From JBBQZU01 sp041749535 (GTDB taxonomy: Bacteria; Bacteroidota; Bacteroidia; Flavobacteriales_D; Cryomorphaceae): a DNA stretch of 64,000 bases. Shown in pieces: positions 17,140 through 26,486 of this stretch. The translations under genes were made by a program, and so were the position numbers. The stretch lies in NCBI GenBank assembly GCA_041749535.1, contig JBGTBE010000050.1, positions 1 through 64,000 of the forward strand, in the 5' to 3' direction. Position 1 is the stretch's first letter. Each line of letters opens with the position of its first letter. Under the pieces are notes generated by a model. That model was not told the origin of the DNA. It saw nothing but the letters and a program-made list of their open reading frames with translations, and made no database searches.

Positions 17140-19308
17140 ATGAAAAAACATCTAATCGCGGCTTCGGCCGTATTTGGGCTTTTGCTGCTTAACCCTCAGG
17201 AATCATCCGCTCAAACAGCACTTATTGGACCGAATCAGTATGCCTTTCAGTTTACTGCCAATCCCAATTTTGGTCTATTCTTTAACTCTACCAATTCCCG
17301 GTATGAATTCAGAAGTGGCACTGCTACTCCTGTTTTTGGTATCAATGCCAACAATGGAAATCTTACTACCAACCTTCAGTTTGCCACTGGAAGTGATTTT
17401 TTGGTGGGGCCTAACCGCTACGCTTTCCGCTCTTCGGTTTCACCAAATATTGGGCTCTATGCAACAAATACCCAAATTCAGTTTCTGAATGCAGCGGCCT
17501 CCTCATTGTTCTCAATCAACCTTGGCAATGGCAATGTGCAATCAGCTGGTGGTCTCACTGTGGGAAATGCAAATGGCAACACCCCTGGAACCATTCGCTA
17601 CAACGGATCTGAACTCCAGGGCAACAATGGAAGCGGATGGGTTTCTCTGACAGGAGTTGGACCACAGGGACCAGCAGGTCCACAAGGTCCAACTGGACCA
17701 CAGGGACCCGCAGGCCCCCAAGGTGCCACTGGCCCACAAGGTAATACTGGTCCTCAAGGAAATACAGGTGCTACTGGTGCTACAGGCCCTCAAGGTCCGG
17801 CCGGATTGTTACCGAATGGCACGAATACAGCTGTTCCCTACTTCAATGGTGCGAATTGGGTTGTTGCGTTATCAGCACTCAGGAGCAACGGAACCAATGT
17901 AGGTGTGGGTGTTGCACCCAATACTTCTTCCAGGCTCATCGCCGAGGGCATAACCAATGCAGCTGTTCCGGGCAACAGCACGATTAGGGCAAACAGAAAT
18001 GGTTCAAGCAACAATGCGCCTGCTGGTACTAGCTGGAGCCAAAGTCAGGCGGATGCTGCTTTGCATGGATATGTGAACTGGGGTAACTCCTATTCCGCCG
18101 GTGTATACGGATCGTCTGTACTTGACTTTGAAAACAGCGGAGCAGTGGTTGGTGCAAGTAACTCAGGCTTCACTTTTGGTGCCTTGGCTTACAAAACGAA
18201 TGACAATATAAATCGGGCTGGGTACTTCAATGGCTCAGTAGAAATCACTGATAGGATGTTCATTGGCGACGGTACCAATCCAACAAACGCAAGAATTAAT
18301 ATTACCAATTTGCCTTCAGCCAATGACTCTATAGGCATTAACCTTGAAGGAGCCAATAACAATATCCAAATGAACGGTTGGATTCTCGGCGAAACATCAG
18401 GTGCTGGCATTCCGCTTGGGGGTGACCTGACTCTTGGAAGAAATTCATCAGAACATTATATATTTTGGACTTCTTACTTCAGGCCAGTTGCTGATGCAAG
18501 TAAATCCCTCGGAACTTCTTCTGGCAGATGGAGCACTGTATACGCGGCAAACGGTACCATCAACACTTCGGATGCAAGGGAGAAAAAAAACGTAGAAAAG
18601 TTGGAATATGGTCTTGCTGAAGTGATGAAAATGAAGCCCGTAAATTTTGAGTGGAACAACAGGCCACAGGATGGAAAGAAGATAGGATTTATAGCCCAGG
18701 ATCTTTTGGAGATCGTGCCGGAAGTGGTGGTAACCAAAGAAGCAGTTGACAACCGTGAAACCGGAGAGGTAACTTATCAGGAAGCACCTATCTACGGGGT
18801 GTACTACTCAGATTTGATTCCAGTATTGGCCAATGCCATACAAGAGCAACAAGCCCAAATAGAAGAATTGAAGCCAGAAGCAATGGTAAGCCGCGCAGAA
18901 TTTGACGCATTGAAAGCGGAGAATGAAGCACTCAAAGGACAACTCACCAATATCCTTGATCGACTTAACGCGTTCGACAGTGATCTGCAATCTTGCTGTT
19001 TGACGCATTCTGCAGATGGCAAAGCTTTGGATGGCAATGTGGACCGTGCTGAATTGGGCCAAAACATCCCAAATCCTTTTGGCGAAGGCACCACCATTAA
19101 ATTCTACCTACCTGCCAATACCAAACAAGCTGTAATTCGCATTAGCAATATGGAAGGCAAGCCTGTAAAAGAATTTAAACTGGATGGCACAACCGGGCAC
19201 AACCAGGTAGAGTTCAATACCATGGGACTGGCATCGGGAACATATCTCTATGCTCTAGTGGTTGATGGAGAATTGATAGCAACCAAGAAGATGATGTTAG
19301 CACGTTAA
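17140..19308 (+). CDS. Collagen-like, S74-chaperone, T9SS type A surface fibre protein
   Basis: A 722-aa protein from the ATG at 17140, which opens a signal peptide (MKKHLIAASAVFGLLLL...SSAQ); the longer frame upstream overlaps the previous terminator region. It contains two copies of a ~60-residue unit (IGPNQYAF near 29, VGPNRYAF near 89), sixteen collagen-like Gly-X-Y triplets (about 174-222), a beta-rich shaft, an S74 chaperone from about 476 (SDAREKKNVEK; IGFIAQDLLEIVPEVV), a coiled coil (about 580-625) and a T9SS sorting domain from about 642 (NIPNPFGEGTTIKF ... ASGTYLYALV). Collagen-like triplets and S74 both favour a trimer. It is probably a surface fibre; its target is unknown. Confidence 0.87.
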   Translation: MKKHLIAASAVFGLLLLNPQESSAQTALIGPNQYAFQFTANPNFGLFFNSTNSRYEFRSGTATPVFGINANNGNLTTNLQFATGSDFLVGPNRYAFRSSVSPNIGLYATNTQIQFLNAAASSLFSINLGNGNVQSAGGLTVGNANGNTPGTIRYNGSELQGNNGSGWVSLTGVGPQGPAGPQGPTGPQGPAGPQGATGPQGNTGPQGNTGATGATGPQGPAGLLPNGTNTAVPYFNGANWVVALSALRSNGTNVGVGVAPNTSSRLIAEGITNAAVPGNSTIRANRNGSSNNAPAGTSWSQSQADAALHGYVNWGNSYSAGVYGSSVLDFENSGAVVGASNSGFTFGALAYKTNDNINRAGYFNGSVEITDRMFIGDGTNPTNARINITNLPSANDSIGINLEGANNNIQMNGWILGETSGAGIPLGGDLTLGRNSSEHYIFWTSYFRPVADASKSLGTSSGRWSTVYAANGTINTSDAREKKNVEKLEYGLAEVMKMKPVNFEWNNRPQDGKKIGFIAQDLLEIVPEVVVTKEAVDNRETGEVTYQEAPIYGVYYSDLIPVLANAIQEQQAQIEELKPEAMVSRAEFDALKAENEALKGQLTNILDRLNAFDSDLQSCCLTHSADGKALDGNVDRAELGQNIPNPFGEGTTIKFYLPANTKQAVIRISNMEGKPVKEFKLDGTTGHNQVEFNTMGLASGTYLYALVVDGELIATKKMMLAR

Positions 19309-19327
19309 TAAACGGAATCTTAAGATC

Positions 19328-19359
19328 AAAAAAGCCTCTCCATAATGGAGAGGCTTTTT
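19328..19359. terminator. Bidirectional terminator between convergent genes
   Basis: GCCTCTCCAT (19334-19343) and ATGGAGAGGC (19345-19354) form the stem, flanked by A-run (19328-19333) and T-run (19355-19359), so it can act on both strands. It separates the fibre gene (+) from the pterin dehydratase operon (-). Confidence 0.92.
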
Positions 19360-19380
19360 CATTTAACAGAACATGTTCTC

Positions 19381-19620
19381 TTATTCCATTATCTTGTCGA
19401 TTGCTGCTGCAAGATTGCGGTCTTTCTCGGTAATGGTATTGCCGGCATCATGGGTACTGAGTGAGATATCAACCTTGTTATATACATTGGTCCATTCTGG
19501 ATGGTGGTTCATTTTCTCTGCGACAAGTGCCACCCTGCTCATAAAAGCCCATGCCTCACTAAAGGTTTTGAATTGGAAGGTTTTGGTAAGGGCATTTTGT
19601 TCATCATTCCAGTCTTTCAT
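19381..19620 (-). CDS. 4a-hydroxytetrahydrobiopterin dehydratase (PCD/DCoH family)
   Basis: A 79-aa protein, short but complete around the active-site pattern EKMNHHPEWTNVYNKVDISLSTHD (about 36-59) with the conserved His-His and later His. It recycles the carbinolamine of tetrahydropterin after aromatic amino acid hydroxylation. No aromatic hydroxylase lies in the window. It starts 2 bp before the S46 peptidase stop on the same strand, so it is probably cotranscribed with it. Confidence 0.9.
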   Translation of the reverse strand: MKDWNDEQNALTKTFQFKTFSEAWAFMSRVALVAEKMNHHPEWTNVYNKVDISLSTHDAGNTITEKDRNLAAAIDKIME

Positions 19621-19621
19621 A

Positions 19622-21826
19622 TCAATTCATTTTTTGAGTAGGTACCGATGCTTCTTTACGAGAAATCAGATTCATCTCTTCGATCAGGTGCTTGGCACCT
19701 GCATACTTATCAATCACAAAAAGAATGTACTTGATGTCTACCATAATATTTCGGCAGATGTCAGGGTTAAACATAATATCGCTCATGGTGCTTTCCCAGG
19801 TTCTGTCAAAGTTGAGTCCAACCAAGTCGCCCCAAGCATTCAATGCCGGACTGCCCGAATTACCTCCTGTAGTGTGGTTTGAACCTAGAAAACAAACCCT
19901 GAGTTCCCCATCGGTTGTGTATGGGCCATAATCTTTTTGCGTGTGCAATTCCAAAAGGCGCTCCGGTACATCAAAATCCACATCACCGGGTATGTACTTT
20001 TGAACGATACCATCCAAAGTAGTGTATGGAAGGTAAGCCATACCATCTCTTGGCTCTGAGCCTTCCATCTTGCCGTATGTTATTCGAAGAGTAGCGTTTG
20101 CATCCGGCCAGTATTTCTTTTCTGGATCGAGCATCATTTTTGCTTCTAAATACTCTGCCATCAATAACTCTTCAGCCGTTCTGAATGCTTCATGATTGGA
20201 CTTCACTCGCTTAGCGTAATTTCCGAGTATCTCCTCAGCTATACTGAATACTGCATCTGCACGCATCTTTGAAGCTGCTTTAGCCGAAGGCTTATTAAAA
20301 AAGGTTTCAAGCGCAGTGCGGCTTGCAAACGGCGTATTGCGATAGATAGCAGCTGCTGCTATTATGCCTTCTCCACCATTGGAATTCATAATGCGACTCA
20401 AAGTAGGAGATTGGATAAGGCCCGGTGCCCCCCGTGTAAATAATGGTGCCTGTGCGGCAAATATCTTCTGGTCCACGCTTTTGTTATAATTCTTGAAAAA
20501 AGAATCTGACATTTTGCGAAGACGCTCTATTTCTGCTGGAACAGCACCTGCTTTGTAAAGACTGTCGTAATTGTTGAGCAGCTTTGAGAAGTTGGATGAA
20601 AATCTGAGAAGTTCCGGTCCGTAGTAGTAAAACTCAACATAATAGTCAGCTGCCAGCGCATATTGATTGTTGTCCAGGTATAGCTCATCGAGTAAGTCAA
20701 GCACTTCGGCTGAAATGCCTTCAGCGTCTTTGGTTTCTGCCAACGCTCTGAAAGCCATTTCATCAGCCCGCTTCTTGCCGAGCGCATTGTAGGCTTTCAA
20801 ACCTTGGCTCTGCCCAATCCATTTCTTGTAGGCATTGCTTATACGCGACTGCTTTGCAGCATATTGAATTCTAATGGAATCATTGGCTGCCATCGCAGCA
20901 TCTATCGCAGCAAGACTTGCTTCCCGCATGGCAATTCGCATAGGGTTTGACTCACTTAATATATAGTCTACAGCATAACTGCTAATGTATTGTTCTGTTT
21001 TGCCAGGAAATCCAAACACCATCGTATAGTCGCCTTCATTCACACCATCCATACTCACGGACAGGCTGCGTTTCGGGGTATATGGCACATTGGCAGGACT
21101 GAAGAGTGCAGGATTATTATCCTTGTCGGCGTAGATGCGAAATATGGAAAAATCGCCGGTATGGCGCGGCCACTCCCAATTGTCGGTATCCCCACCAAAC
21201 TTGCCAATACCAGATGGAGGGGCACCAACCAAACGAACATCACGAAAAGTTTCTGTTATAATAAGATAGAATGCATTTCCATAAAAGAATGGTTTTACAT
21301 TGGCGTCATAGCTTGTACCCAAAATAGCTTGTTGCTTTATGTTTCTAACCACTTCAACCATAGCTTGTTGCTTTTCAGCGCCTTCTTTGGTTCCCAAGCC
21401 TTCAGCAATTTGCGCTGTCACATCTTCTATCCTTACTACAAAGGTTGCAGTAAGACCAGAGTTTGGTAATTCATCAACACGGTTCATTGCCCAAAAACCA
21501 TCCTTCAGGTAATCGTTTTGCACTGAGGAGTGGGTTTGTATCTGACTGTAACCACAATGGTGATTCGTAAGAATAAGACCCTCTGTCGAAATCACTTCCG
21601 CCGTGCAGCCTCCCCCGAAGTGAACAATGGCATCCTTAAGACTGCTTTGGTTAATGCTGTATATCTCTTCTGCGGTCAGCTTGAGTCCTGCATTGCGCAT
21701 GTCGTCAATCACCAGTTTTGAGAGTGTGGAGGGTATCCACATGCCCTCATGGGCTTGAACATTCAGGCAGAAACCCAGAAGAATTATGACAGAAAAAGAT
21801 TTCACTGATAATCTGATGGTTCTCAT
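19622..21826 (-). CDS. S46 dipeptidyl-peptidase, DPP11-like
   Basis: Exported serine dipeptidyl-peptidase (734 aa) with a signal peptide (cleavage after VQA). The triad regions are present: His90 (LTNHHCGY), the Asp segment HTGDFSIFRIYADKD, and Ser657 (GGNSGSPALN). The residue 18 positions after the serine is Arg675 (NFDRTW). In the S46 family Arg here marks DPP11, which removes dipeptides with Asp or Glu at the second position, while DPP7 has Gly. It would act on periplasmic oligopeptides in peptide-based nutrition. The specificity is inferred from that one residue. Confidence 0.93.
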   Translation of the reverse strand: MRTIRLSVKSFSVIILLGFCLNVQAHEGMWIPSTLSKLVIDDMRNAGLKLTAEEIYSINQSSLKDAIVHFGGGCTAEVISTEGLILTNHHCGYSQIQTHSSVQNDYLKDGFWAMNRVDELPNSGLTATFVVRIEDVTAQIAEGLGTKEGAEKQQAMVEVVRNIKQQAILGTSYDANVKPFFYGNAFYLIITETFRDVRLVGAPPSGIGKFGGDTDNWEWPRHTGDFSIFRIYADKDNNPALFSPANVPYTPKRSLSVSMDGVNEGDYTMVFGFPGKTEQYISSYAVDYILSESNPMRIAMREASLAAIDAAMAANDSIRIQYAAKQSRISNAYKKWIGQSQGLKAYNALGKKRADEMAFRALAETKDAEGISAEVLDLLDELYLDNNQYALAADYYVEFYYYGPELLRFSSNFSKLLNNYDSLYKAGAVPAEIERLRKMSDSFFKNYNKSVDQKIFAAQAPLFTRGAPGLIQSPTLSRIMNSNGGEGIIAAAAIYRNTPFASRTALETFFNKPSAKAASKMRADAVFSIAEEILGNYAKRVKSNHEAFRTAEELLMAEYLEAKMMLDPEKKYWPDANATLRITYGKMEGSEPRDGMAYLPYTTLDGIVQKYIPGDVDFDVPERLLELHTQKDYGPYTTDGELRVCFLGSNHTTGGNSGSPALNAWGDLVGLNFDRTWESTMSDIMFNPDICRNIMVDIKYILFVIDKYAGAKHLIEEMNLISRKEASVPTQKMN

Positions 21827-21845
21827 AGAGGATGTTTTTTAGTTA

Positions 21846-22388
21846 TCATTCTTTGATTCTGTAAAGGAAGTACCAGAGACCGTAAAGAAAACAAATCCCA
21901 AACACAACAGGTAGCATATGAAACTCTGCTTCCTCACCCCGCTCAGTGGAATAGCGCAAGTCAGAGAAGTAACCCACCACCGGTGCCAAGATCATCATAA
22001 ATCCAACCGCTATAAATAGGTAGTCGAAGGCGCGATTCATGGCCATGGCTGTGCGGTAAATAGGCGTTTTGGCAAATGCTTCAAACTTCATATCTGCATG
22101 TGAAGTGGCTTTTTGCCTTATGTCCCTCTGAAATGGATAAGTTGTGCTTTGTTTATCCTGTGCTTTAATTTTCTGCCGCAAAGCTTCAACAATTGATGTT
22201 TGGTTCATCAGCATCTCATAGGCCTCGTTCACAAGAATAAACTGCTCTCTGGTTGCTTCAGTACCACTTCGGTCCGGGTGGTACTTCTTAGCCAGAGTGC
22301 GATAGGCAGCCTTTATTTCGCCATTCGATGCATCAGGATTTAGTCCGAGAACCTTGTAGTATTTATCGAAAAAATGGATTCTTGCCAT
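21846..22388 (-). CDS. DnaJ-domain membrane protein
   Basis: A 180-aa protein with an N-terminal J domain (about 8-62: YYKVLGLNPDASNGEIKAAYRTLAKKYHPDRSG, HPD motif intact) and two membrane helices near the C-terminus (about 112-135 and 155-175). The J domain stimulates DnaK; the anchor suggests recruitment of DnaK to the inner membrane. There are no Gly/Phe or zinc-finger regions, so it is not the housekeeping DnaJ. It lies 19 bp upstream of the S46 peptidase gene on the same strand. Confidence 0.88.
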   Translation of the reverse strand: MARIHFFDKYYKVLGLNPDASNGEIKAAYRTLAKKYHPDRSGTEATREQFILVNEAYEMLMNQTSIVEALRQKIKAQDKQSTTYPFQRDIRQKATSHADMKFEAFAKTPIYRTAMAMNRAFDYLFIAVGFMMILAPVVGYFSDLRYSTERGEEAEFHMLPVVFGICFLYGLWYFLYRIKE

Positions 22389-22466
22389 GCGCTGTTTTCA
22401 GAAGGGCTAAATTAGCAGTATATAAAAAGCACAATACCTTTTTGTAATTTTCACCGTCATAAACGC

Positions 22467-25400
22467 ATGAATAGCATTAAAAATGCCCTTACGCTTCTAC
22501 TTTGTATTACAGCACCCAATGCTGTAGATGCCCAATATGTATTTGTTGAGAATGGCAAACAATGGCCATCAGAAGTGTACTACAGCACCTCGGTACCCGG
22601 AGGCAGGTTTTATCTACAAGATGGACACTTTACCTTCGACCTGTACGACTTAGAGACTGTTCGCTCTGTATTTGCAGCCCATTCCGGATCATCAGCAGCA
22701 TCGGTACCTCCACCTTCGATGCTTGATTGCCATGCATATAAAGTTCATTTTGAAGAAAGTGGTGTGACCATTCCTTCTGGAAATAAAACTGTAGCAGGAA
22801 CATACAACTACTTTTTGGGGGCTGACCCGCAGAAATGGGGTTCGGGATTGTCTGGATACCAAGAAGTATTTTACAGAGATCTATATACAGGCATAGACTT
22901 GAAAGTTTACAGCAAGGGGACACTAAAATATGACTTCATAGTGCGTGCAGGTGGCAATCCTGACAACATTGCAATGCGATATGATGGTGTGAAACCAAAG
23001 TTGAACGACAAAGGTGAGCTTCTCTTAAAAACATCAATAGGCACAATTACCGAGTCGAAACCTTTTGCCTATCAATACATAGATGGTAGCTTAAAAGTAG
23101 TAACCTGCAACTACCAAGTGGATGGTGTACTGGTAAGCTTCAACCTTGGAGACTACGATCGAAGTGTAGAACTCATTATAGATCCTGAGCTGATTTTCAG
23201 CTCTTTCAGCGGAAGCACTGCAGATAACTTTGGGTATACTGCTACTTATGATGCTGAAGGCAATTTATATGGCGGAAGTTCCGTATTCGGAAATGGGTAC
23301 CCTGTCTCTACGGGTGCGTACCAAAGCACATGGGCGGGTGGCACTGGTGCTGGCACACTTTCGGGAACCGACATTGCCATATCCAAATTCAATAGCACAG
23401 GTACTGAACTTGTATATAGCACCTACCTTGGGGGAAATAGCGACGAAGTGCCGAATAGTTTGGTATCAGACAGTCTCGGCAATCTCTATGTTCTTAGCAC
23501 CACGGGTTCTACCAATTTTCCGGTAACAACAGGAGCATTTCAAAATACATTTCAAGGTGGCACCAACCTGACGCTCAATGGACTTGGTTTGGCTTTCCCA
23601 AACGGTACTGATATAGCTGTTACAAAGTTAAATATAGAAGGCACTGGGCTGTTAGGATCCACTTTCGTTGGAGGGTCTTCGAATGATGGTACGAATACTT
23701 TTGCTGCCCTTAAATTCAACTACGCCGATGAGGTTCGCGGAGAAATAGACCTTGACCCAGATGGGAATGTTCTTGTAGGCAGCACTACTTTCTCAGCGAA
23801 TTTTCCTGTGAGCACGGAAACATTTCAACCTGTGAAGAATGAAGGACAGGAAGGTGTGTTATTTAAACTGAATCCTTCATTGACCGAAATGATTGCCTCA
23901 ACCTTTTTCGGGGGTAGTGGCGGAGATGCTATTTATTCCATCGATGTTACCATGAGTGGAAACATTCTTGCGGGCGGAGGGACAACATCGACAGGATTGG
24001 CAATACCATCCAATGCTTTTCAGGCTGCATACGCTGGTGGGACCGCTGATGGATTCATGGTAGAATTCGATGCATCACTGCAATTGCTTGAAGCGGCTAC
24101 ATATTATGGCTCTTCAGGATACGACCAGATTTACTTCGTAGAGTACGATCAGGATGGACATCCACATGCTTATGGGCAAACAACAGCATCCGGATCATCA
24201 CTTGTGTTCAACGCCCCCTACTCAGTACCCAACAGCGGAATGCTCCTGGCCCGTTTTGAATCCGGATTGGAAGAACTCATTTGGAGCACTGTTTTCGGTT
24301 CAGGCACCAATGTACCCAACCTCTCTCCAACTGCTTTTTCGGTGGACATTTGCAACAGAATATACCTGGCAGGATGGGGAGGTGCTGTGAATACTCAGGG
24401 AAGTACCAACGGACTGCCTGTAACGGCAGATGCACTGAAATCTACAACAAATGGAAGCGACTTTTACCTGATGGTGCTCGATGGTGATGCCAGCAGCATT
24501 ACCTATGCCAGTTTCTTCGGTGGCAACACCAGTCCGGAGCACGTTGATGGAGGCACCAGTCGTTTTGACCGGGCAGGCAAGGTGTACCAGGCAGTTTGTG
24601 CAGGTTGCGGAGGCTTCAGCGACTTCCCAATACACCCGGCAGATGCGGTGAGTGCTACTAATAACAGTACCAACTGCAACCTCGGCGTAGCGAAAATTGA
24701 TTTTGATTTACCACTGGCCCTTGCCTCCTTCACCACAGAATCTATATGTCTCCCTAATCCTACCGTTTTCAACAACACCAGCAATACTTTTTCTGCTGGA
24801 ATGCCTTCCTATAGTTGGGATTTTGGAGACAATAGCAGCAGCAATGAAACGAATCCTGTTCACCAGTACGCAGAACCAGGAATTTATAGTGTATTACTCC
24901 TTATGCAGGACCCGGTCTCTTGCAATCTTGTTGACAGCTTTAGGGTGGAGATAGAAGTGTACCCGGAGATTTTTCTTGATTTGCCCAGCCTGCTCACTTC
25001 TTGTGATGAGGCAGAATTTGAAATCATTGCCCTAACCGATAATTCAGCCACCCAATATACCTGGGCGTCGGACAGTCAATTTCAGAATATCATCATGCAA
25101 GGACCCACGGACAGTGTGCTTGTTTTCACACCCGAAACACAAACCACAGTTTTTGTGGAAGTGAGCAATGGGTTTTGTACCAAAACGGGCAGCGTGCTCC
25201 TGTCACCACCGCCCACCGTTTTACTTTCAACTGGCGATACGTTGATCTGTGCCGCAGGTATCCTCGATGTAGCGGCCACTTTTGCAGGAGGAAGCCTTAT
25301 TTCAAATATTCTCTGGTCGCCCGAATCTCTTGTGCTTAGTGGACAGGGCACCTCTACAATTTCGCTTGAAACTTCTGCCCCTCTATTGCTTACTTTCAGT

Positions 25401-26486
25401 GCCATTTCTGAATATGGGTGTGAGCTAAACTCCGAGGTGCAGATAGATGTGTACCCAATATTCCTGGAAACTTCAGATGATGTGCTTGCTTGCGCAGAAG
25501 ATGAAATCATCCTTACGGCAAATTCTTTCGGGGCAGCTGTAGATTTTATTTGGGCCGACAACATAGCATTGAACAATCCATTAAACGAATCTGGCGATAG
25601 TACCATTACAGTTGCCCCTTCTACCATTGCATGGTACTACATTCAGGTAGAAAACAATGGCTGCAAGTTGTTGGACAGTGTCGCAGTAAGCCTGTTCTCC
25701 GTGGGCACCACCATCCGACCTGACCAATACGTGTGCGCTGGCGATACGACCATTGTATTCGTATCCAATGACTTTCCAGGCAGCGTTCTCACCCACGAGT
25801 GGAGTCCCGAAGAGTATATTATTAGCGGACAAGGCACTGCGTTGATTACAGTGCTCGTAGATGAACCTACCACATTCACAGCCGTGAGTAGCACCGCTGA
25901 TGGATGTACCGTTGAGAACAGCTCAACGGTATTTACCTCTGACTTGGGAAATCAAACTGTTTACGCGACAGCGGATCCTCCGCAAATTCTGGTAGGAAAT
26001 TCAAGCATTGTGAGTGGATTTCCAGTAAATGAAGAATGGATATACCAATGGGAACCAACAACCTGGCTCGACAATGCCTTCTTGCCTCAGGTTGTCAGCA
26101 CCCCTCCACAAAGTGTGACTTATACGCTGAGCATCATAGATTCTCAAAGTATTGGATTCTGTCAGAAAGATGCCGTAGTGACCATACTTGTATACGATGC
26201 TGTTTGTGGATCGCCCAATATATTTGTTCCCAACGCATTTACGCCCAATAGCGATGGTGAGAATGATGTGGTTTATGTAAGAGGGGGTGGCATAACTTCA
26301 CTTGATTTCAAGATCTTCAGCCGTTGGGGTGAGCTCGTATTTGAAACCACTGATCAGAATCGAGGATGGGATGGTATGTTCAAAGGCAGTATGGCAGAAC
26401 CCGCAGTATTTGTGTACCATCTAGAAGCGCGCTGTGCTGATGGGCAGGTATACACCAACAAAGGAAATATTACTTTGATAAGATGA
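22467..26486 (+). CDS. Giant secreted protein with SBBP repeats, PKD domain and T9SS type B domain
   Basis: A 1339-aa exported protein. Signal peptide; an N-terminal domain (about 25-230) of the type that precedes SBBP propellers (FVENGKQWPSEVYYST); SBBP-like repeats of about 50-70 residues (about 240-740: STYLGGNSDE, STFVGGSSND, STFFGGSGGD); a PKD domain (about 785-840; YSWDFGDNSSSNETNP); several Ig-like modules; and the gliding-motility-associated type B sorting domain (from about 1250: IFVPNAFTPNSDGENDVVYVRG ... GWDGMFKG). The T9SS exports it. Its stop overlaps the start of a PorP/SprF gene, the usual partner for type B cargo, which suggests that partner anchors it at the surface. Confidence 0.93.
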   Translation: MNSIKNALTLLLCITAPNAVDAQYVFVENGKQWPSEVYYSTSVPGGRFYLQDGHFTFDLYDLETVRSVFAAHSGSSAASVPPPSMLDCHAYKVHFEESGVTIPSGNKTVAGTYNYFLGADPQKWGSGLSGYQEVFYRDLYTGIDLKVYSKGTLKYDFIVRAGGNPDNIAMRYDGVKPKLNDKGELLLKTSIGTITESKPFAYQYIDGSLKVVTCNYQVDGVLVSFNLGDYDRSVELIIDPELIFSSFSGSTADNFGYTATYDAEGNLYGGSSVFGNGYPVSTGAYQSTWAGGTGAGTLSGTDIAISKFNSTGTELVYSTYLGGNSDEVPNSLVSDSLGNLYVLSTTGSTNFPVTTGAFQNTFQGGTNLTLNGLGLAFPNGTDIAVTKLNIEGTGLLGSTFVGGSSNDGTNTFAALKFNYADEVRGEIDLDPDGNVLVGSTTFSANFPVSTETFQPVKNEGQEGVLFKLNPSLTEMIASTFFGGSGGDAIYSIDVTMSGNILAGGGTTSTGLAIPSNAFQAAYAGGTADGFMVEFDASLQLLEAATYYGSSGYDQIYFVEYDQDGHPHAYGQTTASGSSLVFNAPYSVPNSGMLLARFESGLEELIWSTVFGSGTNVPNLSPTAFSVDICNRIYLAGWGGAVNTQGSTNGLPVTADALKSTTNGSDFYLMVLDGDASSITYASFFGGNTSPEHVDGGTSRFDRAGKVYQAVCAGCGGFSDFPIHPADAVSATNNSTNCNLGVAKIDFDLPLALASFTTESICLPNPTVFNNTSNTFSAGMPSYSWDFGDNSSSNETNPVHQYAEPGIYSVLLLMQDPVSCNLVDSFRVEIEVYPEIFLDLPSLLTSCDEAEFEIIALTDNSATQYTWASDSQFQNIIMQGPTDSVLVFTPETQTTVFVEVSNGFCTKTGSVLLSPPPTVLLSTGDTLICAAGILDVAATFAGGSLISNILWSPESLVLSGQGTSTISLETSAPLLLTFSAISEYGCELNSEVQIDVYPIFLETSDDVLACAEDEIILTANSFGAAVDFIWADNIALNNPLNESGDSTITVAPSTIAWYYIQVENNGCKLLDSVAVSLFSVGTTIRPDQYVCAGDTTIVFVSNDFPGSVLTHEWSPEEYIISGQGTALITVLVDEPTTFTAVSSTADGCTVENSSTVFTSDLGNQTVYATADPPQILVGNSSIVSGFPVNEEWIYQWEPTTWLDNAFLPQVVSTPPQSVTYTLSIIDSQSIGFCQKDAVVTILVYDAVCGSPNIFVPNAFTPNSDGENDVVYVRGGGITSLDFKIFSRWGELVFETTDQNRGWDGMFKGSMAEPAVFVYHLEARCADGQVYTNKGNITLIR

